A stretch of 64,000 nt of DNA, taken from assembly GCF_004802635.2 (NCBI RefSeq), contig NZ_CP046052.1, forward strand, positions 3,866,501 through 3,930,500. Reading direction: 5' to 3'. The notes beneath the pieces are model-generated. The model ran no database searches and was not told the DNA's origin. It saw only the letters and a program-made list of their open reading frames with translations. The stretch's first letter is position 1; each line of letters opens with the position of its first letter. Source of the DNA: Methylocystis heyeri (GTDB lineage Bacteria > Pseudomonadota > Alphaproteobacteria > Rhizobiales > Beijerinckiaceae). Below are positions 45,501 to 53,728 of this stretch, one piece after another. Position numbers and translations under genes: made by a program.

Positions 45501-45543
45501 CCGGTCCGCCGCCGACGCCGCCGTTCGTTTCCAGACGCGCCAT
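42541..45543 (-). CDS. sucA: 2-oxoglutarate dehydrogenase E1 component
   Basis: 1000 residues. ThDP-dependent decarboxylase of the TCA cycle. AGGAGG precedes the ATG at 45543, so the extra 23 residues before MPETFLQGVNAAYLEQLLSS are kept. Recognisable blocks are FEFMHISNPEEKSW, GMAHRGRLNVLCQVMGKPH (ThDP site region), VHFIINNQIGFTT and MLSEEAVLGFEYGYSLADP in the transketolase-like half. A full TCA cycle is typical of type II methanotrophs. It starts 65 bases after sucD. Confidence 0.97.
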   Translation of the reverse strand: MARLETNGGVGGGPGPRQGSESEMPETFLQGVNAAYLEQLLSSYEADPASVTSDWRAFFASLGVAPRGVASTAAPGWARNDWPPAPRGELISALDGDWPPPKATASPSRQPTGTAPGPDLNDEKLQRATRDSVRALMMIRAYRMRGHLHANLDPLGLEQRQDHGELHPATYGFEDKDYDRKIFIDGVLGLKEASIFEMVTILRRTYCGPIGFEFMHISNPEEKSWLQARIEGPKKEIVFTQEGKRAILRKLVEAEGFEKFLDVKYTGTKRFGLDGAESIVPALEQIIKRGGALGVQQIVLGMAHRGRLNVLCQVMGKPHRALFHEFKGGSFLPDEVEGSGDVKYHLGASSDREFDGNKVHLSLTANPSHLEIVDPVVLGKVRAKQDQHRCADDDRRAVLPLLIHGDAAFAGQGVVAECFGLSGLKGHRTGGSVHFIINNQIGFTTYPRYSRSSPYPSDVAKMVEAPIFHVNGDDPEAVVFAARVATEFRQQFQKPVVIDMWCYRRYGHNEGDEPGFTQPLMYKKIRAHKTTLDIYAEKLEAEGHMTRGEVDATKSAWREQLSQELEASQSYKVNKADWLDGRWAGLKPAYQSSDDDRRGKTGVDLDALRAIGGAITSVPSSFNVHRTIQRFLDTRRKAIESGVGVDWATAEALAFGSLLREGRRVRFSGQDSERGTFSQRHSVLIDQDNESRYIPLDHLSDKQGQFEVINSMLSEEAVLGFEYGYSLADPDSLVLWEAQFGDFANGAQVVFDQFLSAGERKWLRMSGLVCLLPHGYEGQGPEHSSARLERFLQLAAEDNMQIANCSTPANYFHILRRQLHRDIRKPLVLMAPKSLLRHKRCVSRLDDLGPNSGFHRLLPDDATSDPASGGVALRPAEAIRRVVLCSGKVYYDLLEEREKRGVDDVYLLRVEQLYPLPLKQLVVRLSQYRQADVVWCQEEPKNMGAWSYVEPYLEWVLNQVGGVRKRARYAGRPASASTAAGTMSKHLAQLKALLDEALAP

Positions 45544-45608
45544 TTTTCCTCCTGGGCGCGGAGCGCCCCGATCCTCTCCCTCCCGTTGTGGGAGGGAGGG
45601 GACGATTC

Positions 45609-46493
45609 TTATCCTCTCAGCGCTTCCGCCAGCGTCTTGCCGAGCCGCGCCGGCGAAGGCGAAATCCGGATGCCCGCGGCTTCCATCGCCGCGATCTTGC
45701 TTTCGGCGTCGCCCTTGCCGCCCGCGATGATCGCGCCCGCGTGGCCCATGCGGCGCCCGGGAGGCGCGGTGCGGCCGGCGATGAAGCCCGCGATGGGCTT
45801 CTTGCGACCCCGCTTGGCCTCGTCAATCAAGAATTGGGCCGCTTCCTCCTCGGCCGAACCGCCGATTTCGCCGATCATGATGATGGATTTCGTGGCTTCG
45901 TCGGCGAGGAAAAGCTCGAGCACCTCGATGAAATCGGTTCCCTTGACCGGGTCGCCGCCGATTCCGACCGCCGTCGTCTGGCCGAGCCCTTCGCGGCTGG
46001 TCTGGAACACGGCTTCATAGGTCAGGGTTCCGGAGCGCGACACCACGCCGACCGAGCCCGGCTTGAAGATGTTGCCCGGCATGATGCCGATCTTGGATTG
46101 GCCGGCCGTGACGACGCCGGGGCAGTTGGGGCCGATGAGCCTGGATTTGGAACCCGATAGCGCGCGTTTGACGCGGATCATGTCATGCACCGGCACGCCT
46201 TCGGTGATGGCCACGATGAGCGGGATCTCGGCGTCGATGGCCTCGCAGATCGCGTCCGCGGCGCCTGGCGGCGGAACATAGACCACGGAGGCGTCGGCGC
46301 CGGTCTTCTGGCGGGCTTCGGCTACGGTGTCGAAAACCGGAAGGTCGAGGTGGGTCGATCCGCCTTTCCCGGGAGACACGCCGCCGACCATTCGAGTGCC
46401 GTAGGCTATGGCCTGCTCCGAATGAAACGTTCCGGTTTTGCCGGTAAAGCCCTGACAAATGACCTTGGTGTTTTTGTCGATCAGCACTGACAT
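45609..46493 (-). CDS. sucD: Succinyl-CoA synthetase alpha subunit
   Basis: 294 residues. Motifs include [18 protein letters not shown] (CoA site), [11 protein letters not shown], and the active-site His region [15 protein letters not shown]. The subunit normally follows sucC directly, but no sucC frame exists in the 305 bases upstream or beyond. It may be a separate promoter start, or sucC lies elsewhere in the genome. Malate thiokinase (mtkB) of the serine cycle is a close relative, so this alternative deserves thought, but the following sucA-sucB favours the TCA role. Confidence 0.9.
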   Translation of the reverse strand: MSVLIDKNTKVICQGFTGKTGTFHSEQAIAYGTRMVGGVSPGKGGSTHLDLPVFDTVAEARQKTGADASVVYVPPPGAADAICEAIDAEIPLIVAITEGVPVHDMIRVKRALSGSKSRLIGPNCPGVVTAGQSKIGIMPGNIFKPGSVGVVSRSGTLTYEAVFQTSREGLGQTTAVGIGGDPVKGTDFIEVLELFLADEATKSIIMIGEIGGSAEEEAAQFLIDEAKRGRKKPIAGFIAGRTAPPGRRMGHAGAIIAGGKGDAESKIAAMEAAGIRISPSPARLGKTLAEALRG

Positions 46494-46798
46494 GTGTCGA
46501 AATTCCTGAGGACGGACGGCTGCTGGCGCCGGGATTTCAGCATTTGGAGAAGAGACCGGTAGGAACAGCGGCCAGTCTCCGCCCCGACTTTCGGGGTTTG
46601 GGGGCCGCCATGGATTCGGCGGCTCTTTATGCGCCGCAAATTATTTGGGATGAACGCCCGTTTCAAGGCGCAATGCGCCCACCGCGCAGGCGGTGGTGAT
46701 CAAATAAGCGCCATGAGGCTAGACTGCGCTAACGCTGTGCAGCTTCCGAGGAGCCGCAGTCGGCGCCGCCTGGCCGTGGTTTGGCGATCGACGGCGGC
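46494..46798. other. Gap upstream of sucD where sucC would be expected
   Basis: 305 bases without a supportable gene. It presumably carries the promoter of sucDAB on the minus strand. Purine/pyrimidine patches and inverted GC segments are present, but no clear terminator is seen. Confidence 0.4.
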
Positions 46799-47194
46799 TC
46801 AATGCAGCAGCGACGCCGCGAGGTCCCTTGCACAGGCGTCGTCCGCGGTAAAGTGGACGTGCCATTCCTCCACCCCGGAGTCGGCCTCGAGGGCCGAAAT
46901 CGCGCGATCCTCGGCTAGAGCGAAAGCGCCGGAAGGCATGACGCAAACGGCGCGGGGCGTTCCAGCGTCACGGCTTACGCCGATGGTCACGGCGGAGGAG
47001 AAGCCCGCGACGAGCGGGAGTTCGCCCTTGGGAAACACCGAACAAATATATCCTTTGCCCGAGGCCCCGCGCCAGCGGTAAAAACGATGGCTCAGCTCCG
47101 AGGCGTCCAGCGAGGCGAGGGGCTGTCCCCGTCCCTTCGAAGCGTGAGCGGCTTCGATCGCGATTGCGCCGCTACGGGAACCAACGGGCGCCAT
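46799..47194 (-). CDS. Conserved hypothetical protein with a probable SOS operator upstream
   Basis: 131 residues from ATG 47194, with GGAGAG upstream. A central HRFYRWRGASGKGYICSVFP stretch and the end ISALEADSGVEEWHVHFTADD read like a compact soluble protein; I recall similar small alphaproteobacterial proteins without function. The promoter carries a TTGACA/TATTTT pair directly joined to a GTTC-N7-GTTC LexA site, so damage-inducible expression is predicted. There is no signal peptide. A nearby GTG (47206) would add four residues. Confidence 0.6.
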   Translation of the reverse strand: MAPVGSRSGAIAIEAAHASKGRGQPLASLDASELSHRFYRWRGASGKGYICSVFPKGELPLVAGFSSAVTIGVSRDAGTPRAVCVMPSGAFALAEDRAISALEADSGVEEWHVHFTADDACARDLAASLLH

Positions 47195-47236
47195 TCTGCT
47201 CTCCACTGCTTTCCCGCGCCATCATCGGCCGGATAA

Positions 47237-47280
47237 GAACAAGACAGGAACAAAATAGAACGAAGATTGACGCTTGTCAA
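47237..47280 (-). promoter_or_regulatory. Sigma-70 promoter overlapped by a LexA (SOS) box
   Basis: On the minus strand: TTGACA (47280-47275), 17-base spacer, TATTTT (47257-47252), then GTTC (47251-47248), seven bases, GTTC (47240-47237). GTTC-N7-GTTC is the alphaproteobacterial LexA operator; it covers the probable start point near 47245. A further GTTC lies in the spacer, six bases before the first repeat. The -35 box is perfect. Confidence 0.6.
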
Positions 47281-47377
47281 ACGCAGCGCCAAAGCGCCGC
47301 GATTGGAATCGATTCGCCCAGTGTAAAAAAGGCGCCTCGGTCTTCGTCGGGGCGCTGCCGACCCCGGCCCGAAAAAA

Positions 47378-48316
47378 TCAGGCGGCGAGCCCGCCGCCCG
47401 AGGTGCGTTTCCATGCAGCGCCGCAGGCTTTGGCCAATTCTCTCACGCGCAGAATATAGCTCTGCCGTTCGGTGACCGAGATGACCCCGCGCGCATCGAG
47501 CAGATTGAAGGCGTGGGACGCCTTGATGCATTGGTCATAGGCTGGCAGGCACAACAGATGCCGGGCGTTCTCGTCGAGGCCGCCGAGTTCCAGCAACCGC
47601 CTGCACTCCGCCTCTGCGGCCCCGAAATAGGCGAACAGCCTGTCGGTGTCCGCATATTCGAAATCATATCTCGAATATTCCTGCTCGGCCTGCAGGAACA
47701 CGTCGGCGTAGCTGACGCGCCGGTCGCCCTCGCCGCCGTTGAAATTGAGATCCATTATGCTGTCGACGCCCTGCAGATAGCAGGCGAGACGCTCGAGGCC
47801 ATAGGTGAGCTCGCCTGCTACGGGAGCGCATTCGACGCCGGCGACCTGCTGGAAATAGGTGAATTGCGACACCTCCATGCCGTCGCACCAGCACTCCCAG
47901 CCGAGTCCCCAGGCGCCCAGGGTCGGGCTTTCCCAATCGTCTTCGACGAAACGGATGTCGTGCAGGCGGGCGTCGAGCCCGATGGCGTCGAGCGAGCCGA
48001 GATACAGCTCCTGGAGATCGCGCGGCGAGGGCTTCAATATGACCTGGAACTGGTAGTAGTGCTGGACCCGATTGGGGTTTTCGCCGTAGCGCCCGTCTTT
48101 GGGGCGGCGGCAGGGTTGGGCGTAGGCGGCGCGCCAGGGTTTGGGGCCCAGCGCGCGCAATGTCGTCGCCGGATGGAAGGTCGCGGCGCCCATTTCCATG
48201 TCATAGGGCTGAAGGATCACGCATCCCTGCGCGGCCCAGTATCGCTGAAGCGTAAGTATCAGCCCCTGGAAGGATTTGGTTGGCGACAAGGCGGGCGCCG
48301 TCATGTGACTGTCCAT
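47378..48316 (-). CDS. glyQ: Glycyl-tRNA synthetase alpha subunit
   Basis: 312 residues. Class II synthetase core: [73 protein letters not shown]. Start MDSHMTAP at 48316, or MTAP at 48304. It makes the alpha2 part of the tetrameric enzyme. glyS (beta) is usually close downstream but is not found in the following 570 bases, so the two subunits may be encoded apart. Confidence 0.96.
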   Translation of the reverse strand: MDSHMTAPALSPTKSFQGLILTLQRYWAAQGCVILQPYDMEMGAATFHPATTLRALGPKPWRAAYAQPCRRPKDGRYGENPNRVQHYYQFQVILKPSPRDLQELYLGSLDAIGLDARLHDIRFVEDDWESPTLGAWGLGWECWCDGMEVSQFTYFQQVAGVECAPVAGELTYGLERLACYLQGVDSIMDLNFNGGEGDRRVSYADVFLQAEQEYSRYDFEYADTDRLFAYFGAAEAECRRLLELGGLDENARHLLCLPAYDQCIKASHAFNLLDARGVISVTERQSYILRVRELAKACGAAWKRTSGGGLAA

Positions 48317-48414
48317 GGTGGGCCGGGTTGCGGGCTGGCGTTCCGGCGGTTGGAATTCTTGCGTAGCGGTCCCGCCTATACAGGGGCGGAACGCCGCGAT
48401 GCAATCAGCTAATT

Positions 48415-48975
48415 TCAGTCGCGCGGCTCGGGCTCGCGCGGCTCCAGCGGCTGGCCGGCGCCGGCCCAGCCGTCGGTTCCGTCGGGATACCAGGCGACAT
48501 GCGCATATCCGGCCGCAAGGGCGCGCTTCGCCGCGTTCCAGGACATCCAGCAGTCCTTCTGGCAGTAGAAGACCAGCAGCCTGCTCTTGTCGCCTTTGGT
48601 CGCGCGGGAGAGGCCGGCCTCGAAATAGCGCCGGGCGGGCTCCGCCAGTTCGCCATAGCCGGTGTCGGGAAGCCACAGGCTGCCGGGTATGTCGGAACGG
48701 GGCGCGTCCCGCCACACGACCTCCTTGGGCAGTCCGGGGGGCTTCGGCGGTCGCGGCAAGGCATCGATGAAAACGCCGGTCTTCTGCGACCAGATGGCGA
48801 TCGCCTCGGCGGTGTTCACGACTTTGGCGCCCTGCAAGGTGGCGGGCACGGGCGCGCGGTAGTTCTGCAGCCGGTAGCCGGCCGGCTCCCCGACCGGCGC
48901 GCCTTGTTCCGCCGCCGCCGGCCCTCCTGCGAGAGCGGCGGCCATAATGGTGAGCCTGGCGAGAACGCGCCTCAC
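48415..48975 (-). CDS. PQQ-dependent catabolism-associated CXXCW-motif protein (rhodanese-like)
   Basis: 186 residues from a GTG that overlaps the xoxJ stop (GTGA, 48972-48975). A signal peptide ([19 protein letters not shown]) leads to a rhodanese-like domain with the named motif in [20 protein letters not shown]. It belongs to the accessory set around quinoprotein alcohol dehydrogenases. The motif may bind a metal or thiol ligand; the role in XoxF maturation is not known. Confidence 0.88.
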   Translation of the reverse strand: MRRVLARLTIMAAALAGGPAAAEQGAPVGEPAGYRLQNYRAPVPATLQGAKVVNTAEAIAIWSQKTGVFIDALPRPPKPPGLPKEVVWRDAPRSDIPGSLWLPDTGYGELAEPARRYFEAGLSRATKGDKSRLLVFYCQKDCWMSWNAAKRALAAGYAHVAWYPDGTDGWAGAGQPLEPREPEPRD

Positions 48976-49889
48976 GGCGTCGGCGCAAGCGCGCGGCCGT
49001 CTTCCCCCAGAAGAGGAACGCCGTAATCTCGAAGGATAGCGTCCAGTTCGCCTTTGTTCTGCTGAATGAACTGGTTGAGCTCGCGTTTCCAGTTCTGGTC
49101 CGAATGGCGGACGCCGAAGGCGATTCTGAAGCTCATGCGCGCGCCTTTGACGTCTTCGAGCGGCGATACGATGAGTTTTCCCGGGTTTTTCTTGGCGTAA
49201 TAGCCGGCGAAAGGACCCCAGAGAACGGCGATGTCGATGTCTCCTTTTTGGAGATCTTCGATCATTTTGGCGCTGGGAGATTCGACGCGGGTGTCGACCA
49301 TCAGCGGATAGGGCTTGACCGAGCCCAGCAGCCCGTTCGTCGCCAATATGTTTCCAGGGGGCGTATTGGCCACGAGGCCGATGCGCCGGCCCTTTTCTTT
49401 CAGGCGGGGGTCGTCCAGCGACTGAAGGCCTGCGAGGTCCGAATCGGCCCGGGTGACTATTCCGTAGGTGGTGCGATAATAGGGATTGGTGGGCTGAACC
49501 AGATCATTGCCCTGCGGCGCGCCCAGAATGACGTCGCAAAGATGGGCGTTCAGCGTGTTGCGCACGAAGCCGGTGGCGCCGGGGTAATAGGCGTAGGCCA
49601 CTTCTTTGCCGAGCTTTGCGGCGAGCAGCTGCGCGATCTTGTTTTCGAACCCTTCTCCCTTTTCGTTGGAAAAGGGCAGGTTGTTGGGGTCGGCGCAGAC
49701 CCGCAACACCTTGGGATCGACGAGTTCGATCGATCCGGCGTTGTCCGCGCCTTTGGCGCCGAAATCAGGTCCGAGATTTTGTGCGTGAACCGCCGTCGGG
49801 CTCATGGCCGCGACGGCGGCGTTCAGGAAGAGCAGGGCGAAGCCACCAAGCCGTGGGCCTGTTCTCACGGTCACACGCAACTCCCTCAT
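48972..49889 (-). CDS. xoxJ: XoxJ, periplasmic solute-binding-like protein of the XoxF cluster
   Basis: 305 residues from ATG 49889. A signal peptide ([20 protein letters not shown]) precedes a substrate-binding-like fold: [60 protein letters not shown], and [20 protein letters not shown]. Similar MxaJ/XoxJ proteins are needed for methanol dehydrogenase activity, probably by assisting maturation or cofactor insertion. Downstream of xoxG with a hairpin in the 35-base spacer. Confidence 0.92.
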   Translation of the reverse strand: MRELRVTVRTGPRLGGFALLFLNAAVAAMSPTAVHAQNLGPDFGAKGADNAGSIELVDPKVLRVCADPNNLPFSNEKGEGFENKIAQLLAAKLGKEVAYAYYPGATGFVRNTLNAHLCDVILGAPQGNDLVQPTNPYYRTTYGIVTRADSDLAGLQSLDDPRLKEKGRRIGLVANTPPGNILATNGLLGSVKPYPLMVDTRVESPSAKMIEDLQKGDIDIAVLWGPFAGYYAKKNPGKLIVSPLEDVKGARMSFRIAFGVRHSDQNWKRELNQFIQQNKGELDAILRDYGVPLLGEDGRALAPTP

Positions 49890-49891
49890 AA

Positions 49892-49921
49892 AAGCGGGCC
49901 GTCCTGCGACGGCCGGCGCTT
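49892..49921 (-). promoter_or_regulatory. Hairpin in the xoxG-xoxJ spacer
   Basis: GGCCGTC (49897-49903) pairs with GACGGCC (49908-49914), with flanking AAGC/GCTT adding pairs beyond a small bulge. It lies between the end of xoxG and the start of xoxJ on the minus strand. There is no T-tract; it may set the relative amounts of the two messages. Confidence 0.5.
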
Positions 49922-49924
49922 GTG

Positions 49925-50449
49925 TTACTTGCCGCTCATGCACTTGGCTTCGGCTTCGGAGAAAGCCGCAGGCTTCTCTTCCTTCTTCTCCGGACGGCCG
50001 CGACCGACGGCTTCCGTGGAGCGGGCGCGAAGATAGATGTACAGATCGTCGAGATAGCACATCGCGTTCTTGTTTTCCGCGAAGGAGGGCATGACGCTGT
50101 CGTTGCCGGCGGTCTTGTTCTCGCGGCCGCCGATCACGATGCCGGCGAATTCCTGATAGTTGAAGCGCTTGACCGAGTCCTTGAGGGCCGGAGCGTAGGT
50201 CGAGCCTTCCGCATTGGGGCCGTGGCAGACGTGGCACTCGGCATGATAGCGGCGATAGCCCGAGAATGTGTAGAAGTCGACGGTGCCGTCTTCCTTCACA
50301 TTGTAGGTGGGGTCGCCCTTCGCGTCGAAATATTTGCCGTCGACCGATTTGACCGCCTTGGGATCTCCCGGCGCCTCGGCGAGAGCAACGCTGGCGACGC
50401 CCATGAACACGGACAGAGCGAGCGCCCCAGTCAGGGACAATTTCATCAT
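49925..50449 (-). CDS. xoxG: XoxG, c-type cytochrome electron acceptor of XoxF
   Basis: 174 residues. A signal peptide ends near ASVALAEAPG. The heme site CHVCH lies in RRYHAECHVCHGPNAEGSTY; the Met region reads NDSVMPSFAENKNAMCYLDD. A basic and acidic tail (GRGRPEKKEEKPAAF) is followed by CMSGK. It accepts electrons from lanthanide methanol dehydrogenase in the periplasm. xoxF is 115 bases upstream across a strong hairpin, xoxJ 35 bases downstream. Confidence 0.93.
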   Translation of the reverse strand: MMKLSLTGALALSVFMGVASVALAEAPGDPKAVKSVDGKYFDAKGDPTYNVKEDGTVDFYTFSGYRRYHAECHVCHGPNAEGSTYAPALKDSVKRFNYQEFAGIVIGGRENKTAGNDSVMPSFAENKNAMCYLDDLYIYLRARSTEAVGRGRPEKKEEKPAAFSEAEAKCMSGK

Positions 50450-50481
50450 TTCCTCCGCAGTTTATCCTCGATACGCCTAAA

Positions 50482-50530
50482 GACTGACGCCCGGCGACGC
50501 GCCTTTTTGGCCGTTCGCCGAGCGCCAGTC
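50482..50530 (-). promoter_or_regulatory. Strong stem-loop in the xoxF-xoxG spacer
   Basis: 50482-50496 and 50516-50530 form a 15-bp stem. In minus-strand RNA all 15 positions pair, two as G-U; in plus-strand RNA those two would be A-C mismatches. The structure therefore fits the direction of xox transcription. It lies between the xoxF stop (50564) and the xoxG start (50449), and probably stabilises or attenuates the message. Confidence 0.7.
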
Positions 50531-50563
50531 CATGTTTTTTTTATTTTGTTGGGCTTCGACCGC

Positions 50564-52444
50564 TTAGTGGGCCGGGGCCTTCCATTCGCCGGTGAACGGC
50601 GCAGCCGGGGCGCTCGCAGAAGACGTCTCGTTCGGCAGAGCGAAGACGGTCAGCACGCCGCCGAGAGCGGTGTAGTTGGCGAGCGAGGCATAGTTGCCCA
50701 CCGCGCCGAGACCTTCGTTGCTCTTGGCGAGACCAGCCGCGAGGCCGATGCCGGCCCAGCCGCCGACGCCCGAGAGAACCGCGACATACTGCTTGCCGCC
50801 ATGCTCATAGGTCATGACGTTGCCGATGATGCCCGACGGGGTCTTGAACTTATAGAGTTCCTTGCCCGTCTTGAGATCGACAGCCTTCAGATAGCCCTCG
50901 AGAGTGCCGTAGAAGGCGAGGCCGCCGGCGGTCGTGACCGTGCCGGACCATACCGAGAACTGCTCCTTGTCGGACCAGACGATCTTGCCGGTGCGGGCGT
51001 CCCAGGCGATGAAGTTGCCGGTGTTGTCGGTCTTGTCGCCGAGAACGCGGCCGGCCGGGAACATCTCGAGGGTCGCGCCGACGTAGGGCTGACCAGCGGT
51101 GTAGCTCACGCGGAAGGGCTCGTAGTCCATGCAGACGTGGTTGGTCGGCACGTAGAACAGGCCGGTTTCCGGGTTGAACGACGCCGGCTGCTCGTCCTTG
51201 GAGCCGAGAGCCGCGGGGCAGACGCCCTGGGTGTTGGTGTCTTCGCCGTTCTTGTCGGTGGAGTATTTCGCCACGACCTGCGGACGGCCGTAGGTGGGCG
51301 AAGCCTTGTCCATGTCGACCTTGGTCGCCCAGTTGACGGCCGGATCATACTTCTCGGCGACGAGGAGCTCGCCGTTGGTGCGATCGAGCGTATAGGCGAA
51401 GCCGTTACGATCGAAGTGGACCGCAGTCTTGCGATCGGCGCCGCCGATCTTCTGATCCGCGAGGATGACCTCGTTGATCGCGTCATAGTCCCATTCGTCG
51501 TGTGGGGTGAGCTGATAGACCCACTTCGCCTTGCCGGTGTCGAGGTCGCGCGCCCAGAGGGTCATGGACCAGCGGTTGTCGCCCGGACGCTGCTTCGGGT
51601 TCCAGGTCGAGGGGTTGCCCGAGCCGTAGTAAATCAGGTTCAGTTCCGGATCGTAGGAATACCAGCCCCAGGTGGTGCCGCCGCCGGTCTGCCACTGGTC
51701 GCCTTCCCAGGTGTTGATGCCCGAGTCCTTGCCGACCGGCTTGCCGAGGTGGGTGGTCTTGTCGGGATCGATCAGGGTGTCGGCGTCCGGGCCCATGGAG
51801 TAGCCGCGCCAAACCTGCTTGCCGTCCTTGATGTCATAGGCGGTGATGTGGCCGCGCACGCCGAACTCGCCGCCGGCGATGCCGACGAGCACCTTGTCCT
51901 TGAAGACATGCGGAGCGGCGGTCGAGGTCTGGCCCTTCGCCGGGTCGCCGTTCTTGACCGACCAGACCAGCTTGCCGGTCTTGGCGTCGAGCGCAACCAG
52001 GGTGGTGTCGGCCTGAGCCAGGAAGATCTTGCCGTCGCCATAGGCGAGGCCGCGGTTGACGGTGTCGCAGCACATCACCGGCACGACGCTCGGATCCTGC
52101 TTCGGCTCGTATTTCCAGAGGATCTTGCCGTTGTCGTTGAGGTCGAGGGCGTAGACGATATTGGGGAACGGCGTGTGCAGATACATCACGCTGCCGATGA
52201 CGAGCGGGGCGCCTTCGTGGCCGCGCAGAACGCCGGTGGAGAAGGTCCAAGCTGGGGCCAGCTTGCCGACGTTCTCGGTGTTGATCTGCTTCAAGGTGGA
52301 GTAACGCAGGTTCGCGTAGTCGCCGGTGGGCAGGGCCCACTGCTTGGCGTCTTTTTGCAGGGTCAACAATTCGTCGGCGTGCGCCGCGCCGAACGACAGC
52401 AGCGCGAAGACACCGACCGAAGCCGACAACAACAGCTTATGCAT
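50564..52444 (-). CDS. xoxF: Lanthanide-dependent PQQ methanol dehydrogenase XoxF
   Basis: 626 residues from ATG 52444, eight bases after AGGAGG; an ATG two codons earlier is too close to it. A signal peptide ([16 protein letters not shown]) precedes the eight-bladed propeller. The adjacent Cys pair is in [11 protein letters not shown], and the catalytic Asp is in [13 protein letters not shown]: the extra Asp two residues on marks Ln-binding XoxF rather than Ca-binding MxaF. It resembles the XoxF5 clade common in methanotrophs. It oxidises methanol in the periplasm, passing electrons to XoxG. The long frame upstream of the signal peptide is not coding. Confidence 0.97.
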   Translation of the reverse strand: MHKLLLSASVGVFALLSFGAAHADELLTLQKDAKQWALPTGDYANLRYSTLKQINTENVGKLAPAWTFSTGVLRGHEGAPLVIGSVMYLHTPFPNIVYALDLNDNGKILWKYEPKQDPSVVPVMCCDTVNRGLAYGDGKIFLAQADTTLVALDAKTGKLVWSVKNGDPAKGQTSTAAPHVFKDKVLVGIAGGEFGVRGHITAYDIKDGKQVWRGYSMGPDADTLIDPDKTTHLGKPVGKDSGINTWEGDQWQTGGGTTWGWYSYDPELNLIYYGSGNPSTWNPKQRPGDNRWSMTLWARDLDTGKAKWVYQLTPHDEWDYDAINEVILADQKIGGADRKTAVHFDRNGFAYTLDRTNGELLVAEKYDPAVNWATKVDMDKASPTYGRPQVVAKYSTDKNGEDTNTQGVCPAALGSKDEQPASFNPETGLFYVPTNHVCMDYEPFRVSYTAGQPYVGATLEMFPAGRVLGDKTDNTGNFIAWDARTGKIVWSDKEQFSVWSGTVTTAGGLAFYGTLEGYLKAVDLKTGKELYKFKTPSGIIGNVMTYEHGGKQYVAVLSGVGGWAGIGLAAGLAKSNEGLGAVGNYASLANYTALGGVLTVFALPNETSSASAPAAPFTGEWKAPAH

Positions 52445-52757
52445 GAGCATTTCCTCCTGACGATGCCGACGCGCGCGCATCTTGTGGCGCCGTCGCCGAC
52501 ATCGCGCCACAATGGCGCCTCGACAATGGGAAGGCGTTTTCCGTTACTTGTCTCATGCGGTTCGAGCGAAACCTTTGAAAATGCGGTTGCGCCGACCCAC
52601 GAAGAGAGGCCCCCGGTTCCCGTCCGGGAGACATCTTTTAAGTCGGAAACGGCCGGATAATATGGCGCCGCCTTTTCCTGCGCAACCCCGGAAAAATGTT
52701 CTACTGGCTTTCTCAAAAAATGTCGTCGGCGGGACTATAAACAGGAGGTAAAGATTC
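52445..52757. other. Divergent promoter region of xoxF and the metallohydrolase gene
   Basis: 313 bases between two divergent genes of the same pathway. GGCGCCA-type short repeats flank 52470-52515 on the xoxF side; the plus-strand side shows GACTATAAACAGGAGG just before the start. No gene is supported. Regulation by lanthanide or methanol signals is expected here, but I cannot name operators. Confidence 0.45.
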
Positions 52758-53681
52758 ATGCTGCGTTGCGTTATATTGGCTCTAGTCTTCGTCCTCGCCT
52801 CCGTGAGACTTGCCTCCACGGCCGAGTTCGAGCTGCGGGAAATCGCTCCCGGAGTCTTCGCTCACCAGGGCCGAACAGCGCTGATGAGCGAACAGAACCT
52901 CGGCGATATCGCGAACCTCGGCGCGGTCGTCGGGGAGCGCGCAGTCGCGGTGATCGACACCGGCGGGAGTCCGGCGGAAGCGAAGATGTTTCTTGCTGCG
53001 CTGCAGCAGAAGACCGCCAAGCCCATTCGATATGTGATCAACACCCACGCCCATCCCGACCATGTCTTCGGCAATGGCGTTTTCGCCGGACCGGGCGTCG
53101 AATTCGTCGGCCACAAGAATCTGCCGCGCGCTTTGGCGGCGCGGGGCCCGCATTATCGGGAAAGTTTCCGGGACGCCATGGGAAAGGAGATCGAAGACGT
53201 CAGAATCATCGAACCGAACATCCTCGTCGAGGACCGGCTGACACTCGATCTCGGGGGCCGCAAGCTTCTTTTGCAGGCGTGGCGCACTGCGCATAGCGAT
53301 TGCGACCTCACCGCGTTCGACGAGCAGAGCGGCGTCCTGTTCGCCGGCGATCTCCTCTTCCTCAAACATGTGCCGATCGTCGACGGCAGCCTGCTCGGCT
53401 TCCTACAGGTCGCCGACGCCCTCGCGAAAATTCCCGCTTCGCGCGTCGTGCCCGGACATGGACCCCTGGCAGCGCAGTGGCCACAGGCGCTCGAGAGCGA
53501 ACGCGCCTATCTCGAGCGGCTGACCGGCGACTTGCGCGCCGCCATCAAGAAAGGCGACAATGTCTCAGACGCCGCGCAGGCGGCGGGGCAGACCGAACGC
53601 GGCGCCTGGAGCCTGTTCGAGGATTACAACGCCCGCAACGCGACGGCCGGATTCGCCGAGCTGGAATGGGAGACGCCCTGA
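52758..53681 (+). CDS. Quinoprotein relay system zinc metallohydrolase (metallo-beta-lactamase fold)
   Basis: 307 residues. A signal peptide (LALVFVLASVRLASTAEF) precedes an MBL fold: the metal motif INTHAHPDHVFGN, then AHSDCDLTAF, GVLFAGDLLF and VVPGHGPLA. All His/Asp ligands are seen. It matches the exported MBL protein found beside PQQ dehydrogenases, with a SoxYZ-like carrier next; a role in handling sulfur or cofactor chemistry for the quinoprotein is inferred only. An AGGAGG precedes the ATG. Confidence 0.9.
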   Translation: MLRCVILALVFVLASVRLASTAEFELREIAPGVFAHQGRTALMSEQNLGDIANLGAVVGERAVAVIDTGGSPAEAKMFLAALQQKTAKPIRYVINTHAHPDHVFGNGVFAGPGVEFVGHKNLPRALAARGPHYRESFRDAMGKEIEDVRIIEPNILVEDRLTLDLGGRKLLLQAWRTAHSDCDLTAFDEQSGVLFAGDLLFLKHVPIVDGSLLGFLQVADALAKIPASRVVPGHGPLAAQWPQALESERAYLERLTGDLRAAIKKGDNVSDAAQAAGQTERGAWSLFEDYNARNATAGFAELEWETP

Positions 53682-53728
53682 GCCGGGCGGGGCCGCACGA
53701 TGCGCGATTGGTGAGGAGACAAAGAGGC

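Noticed and set aside
50039-52660. A long plus-strand frame opposite xoxF and xoxG
   Set aside because: Antisense shadow of xoxF; its translation has no motif and it overlaps certain genes.
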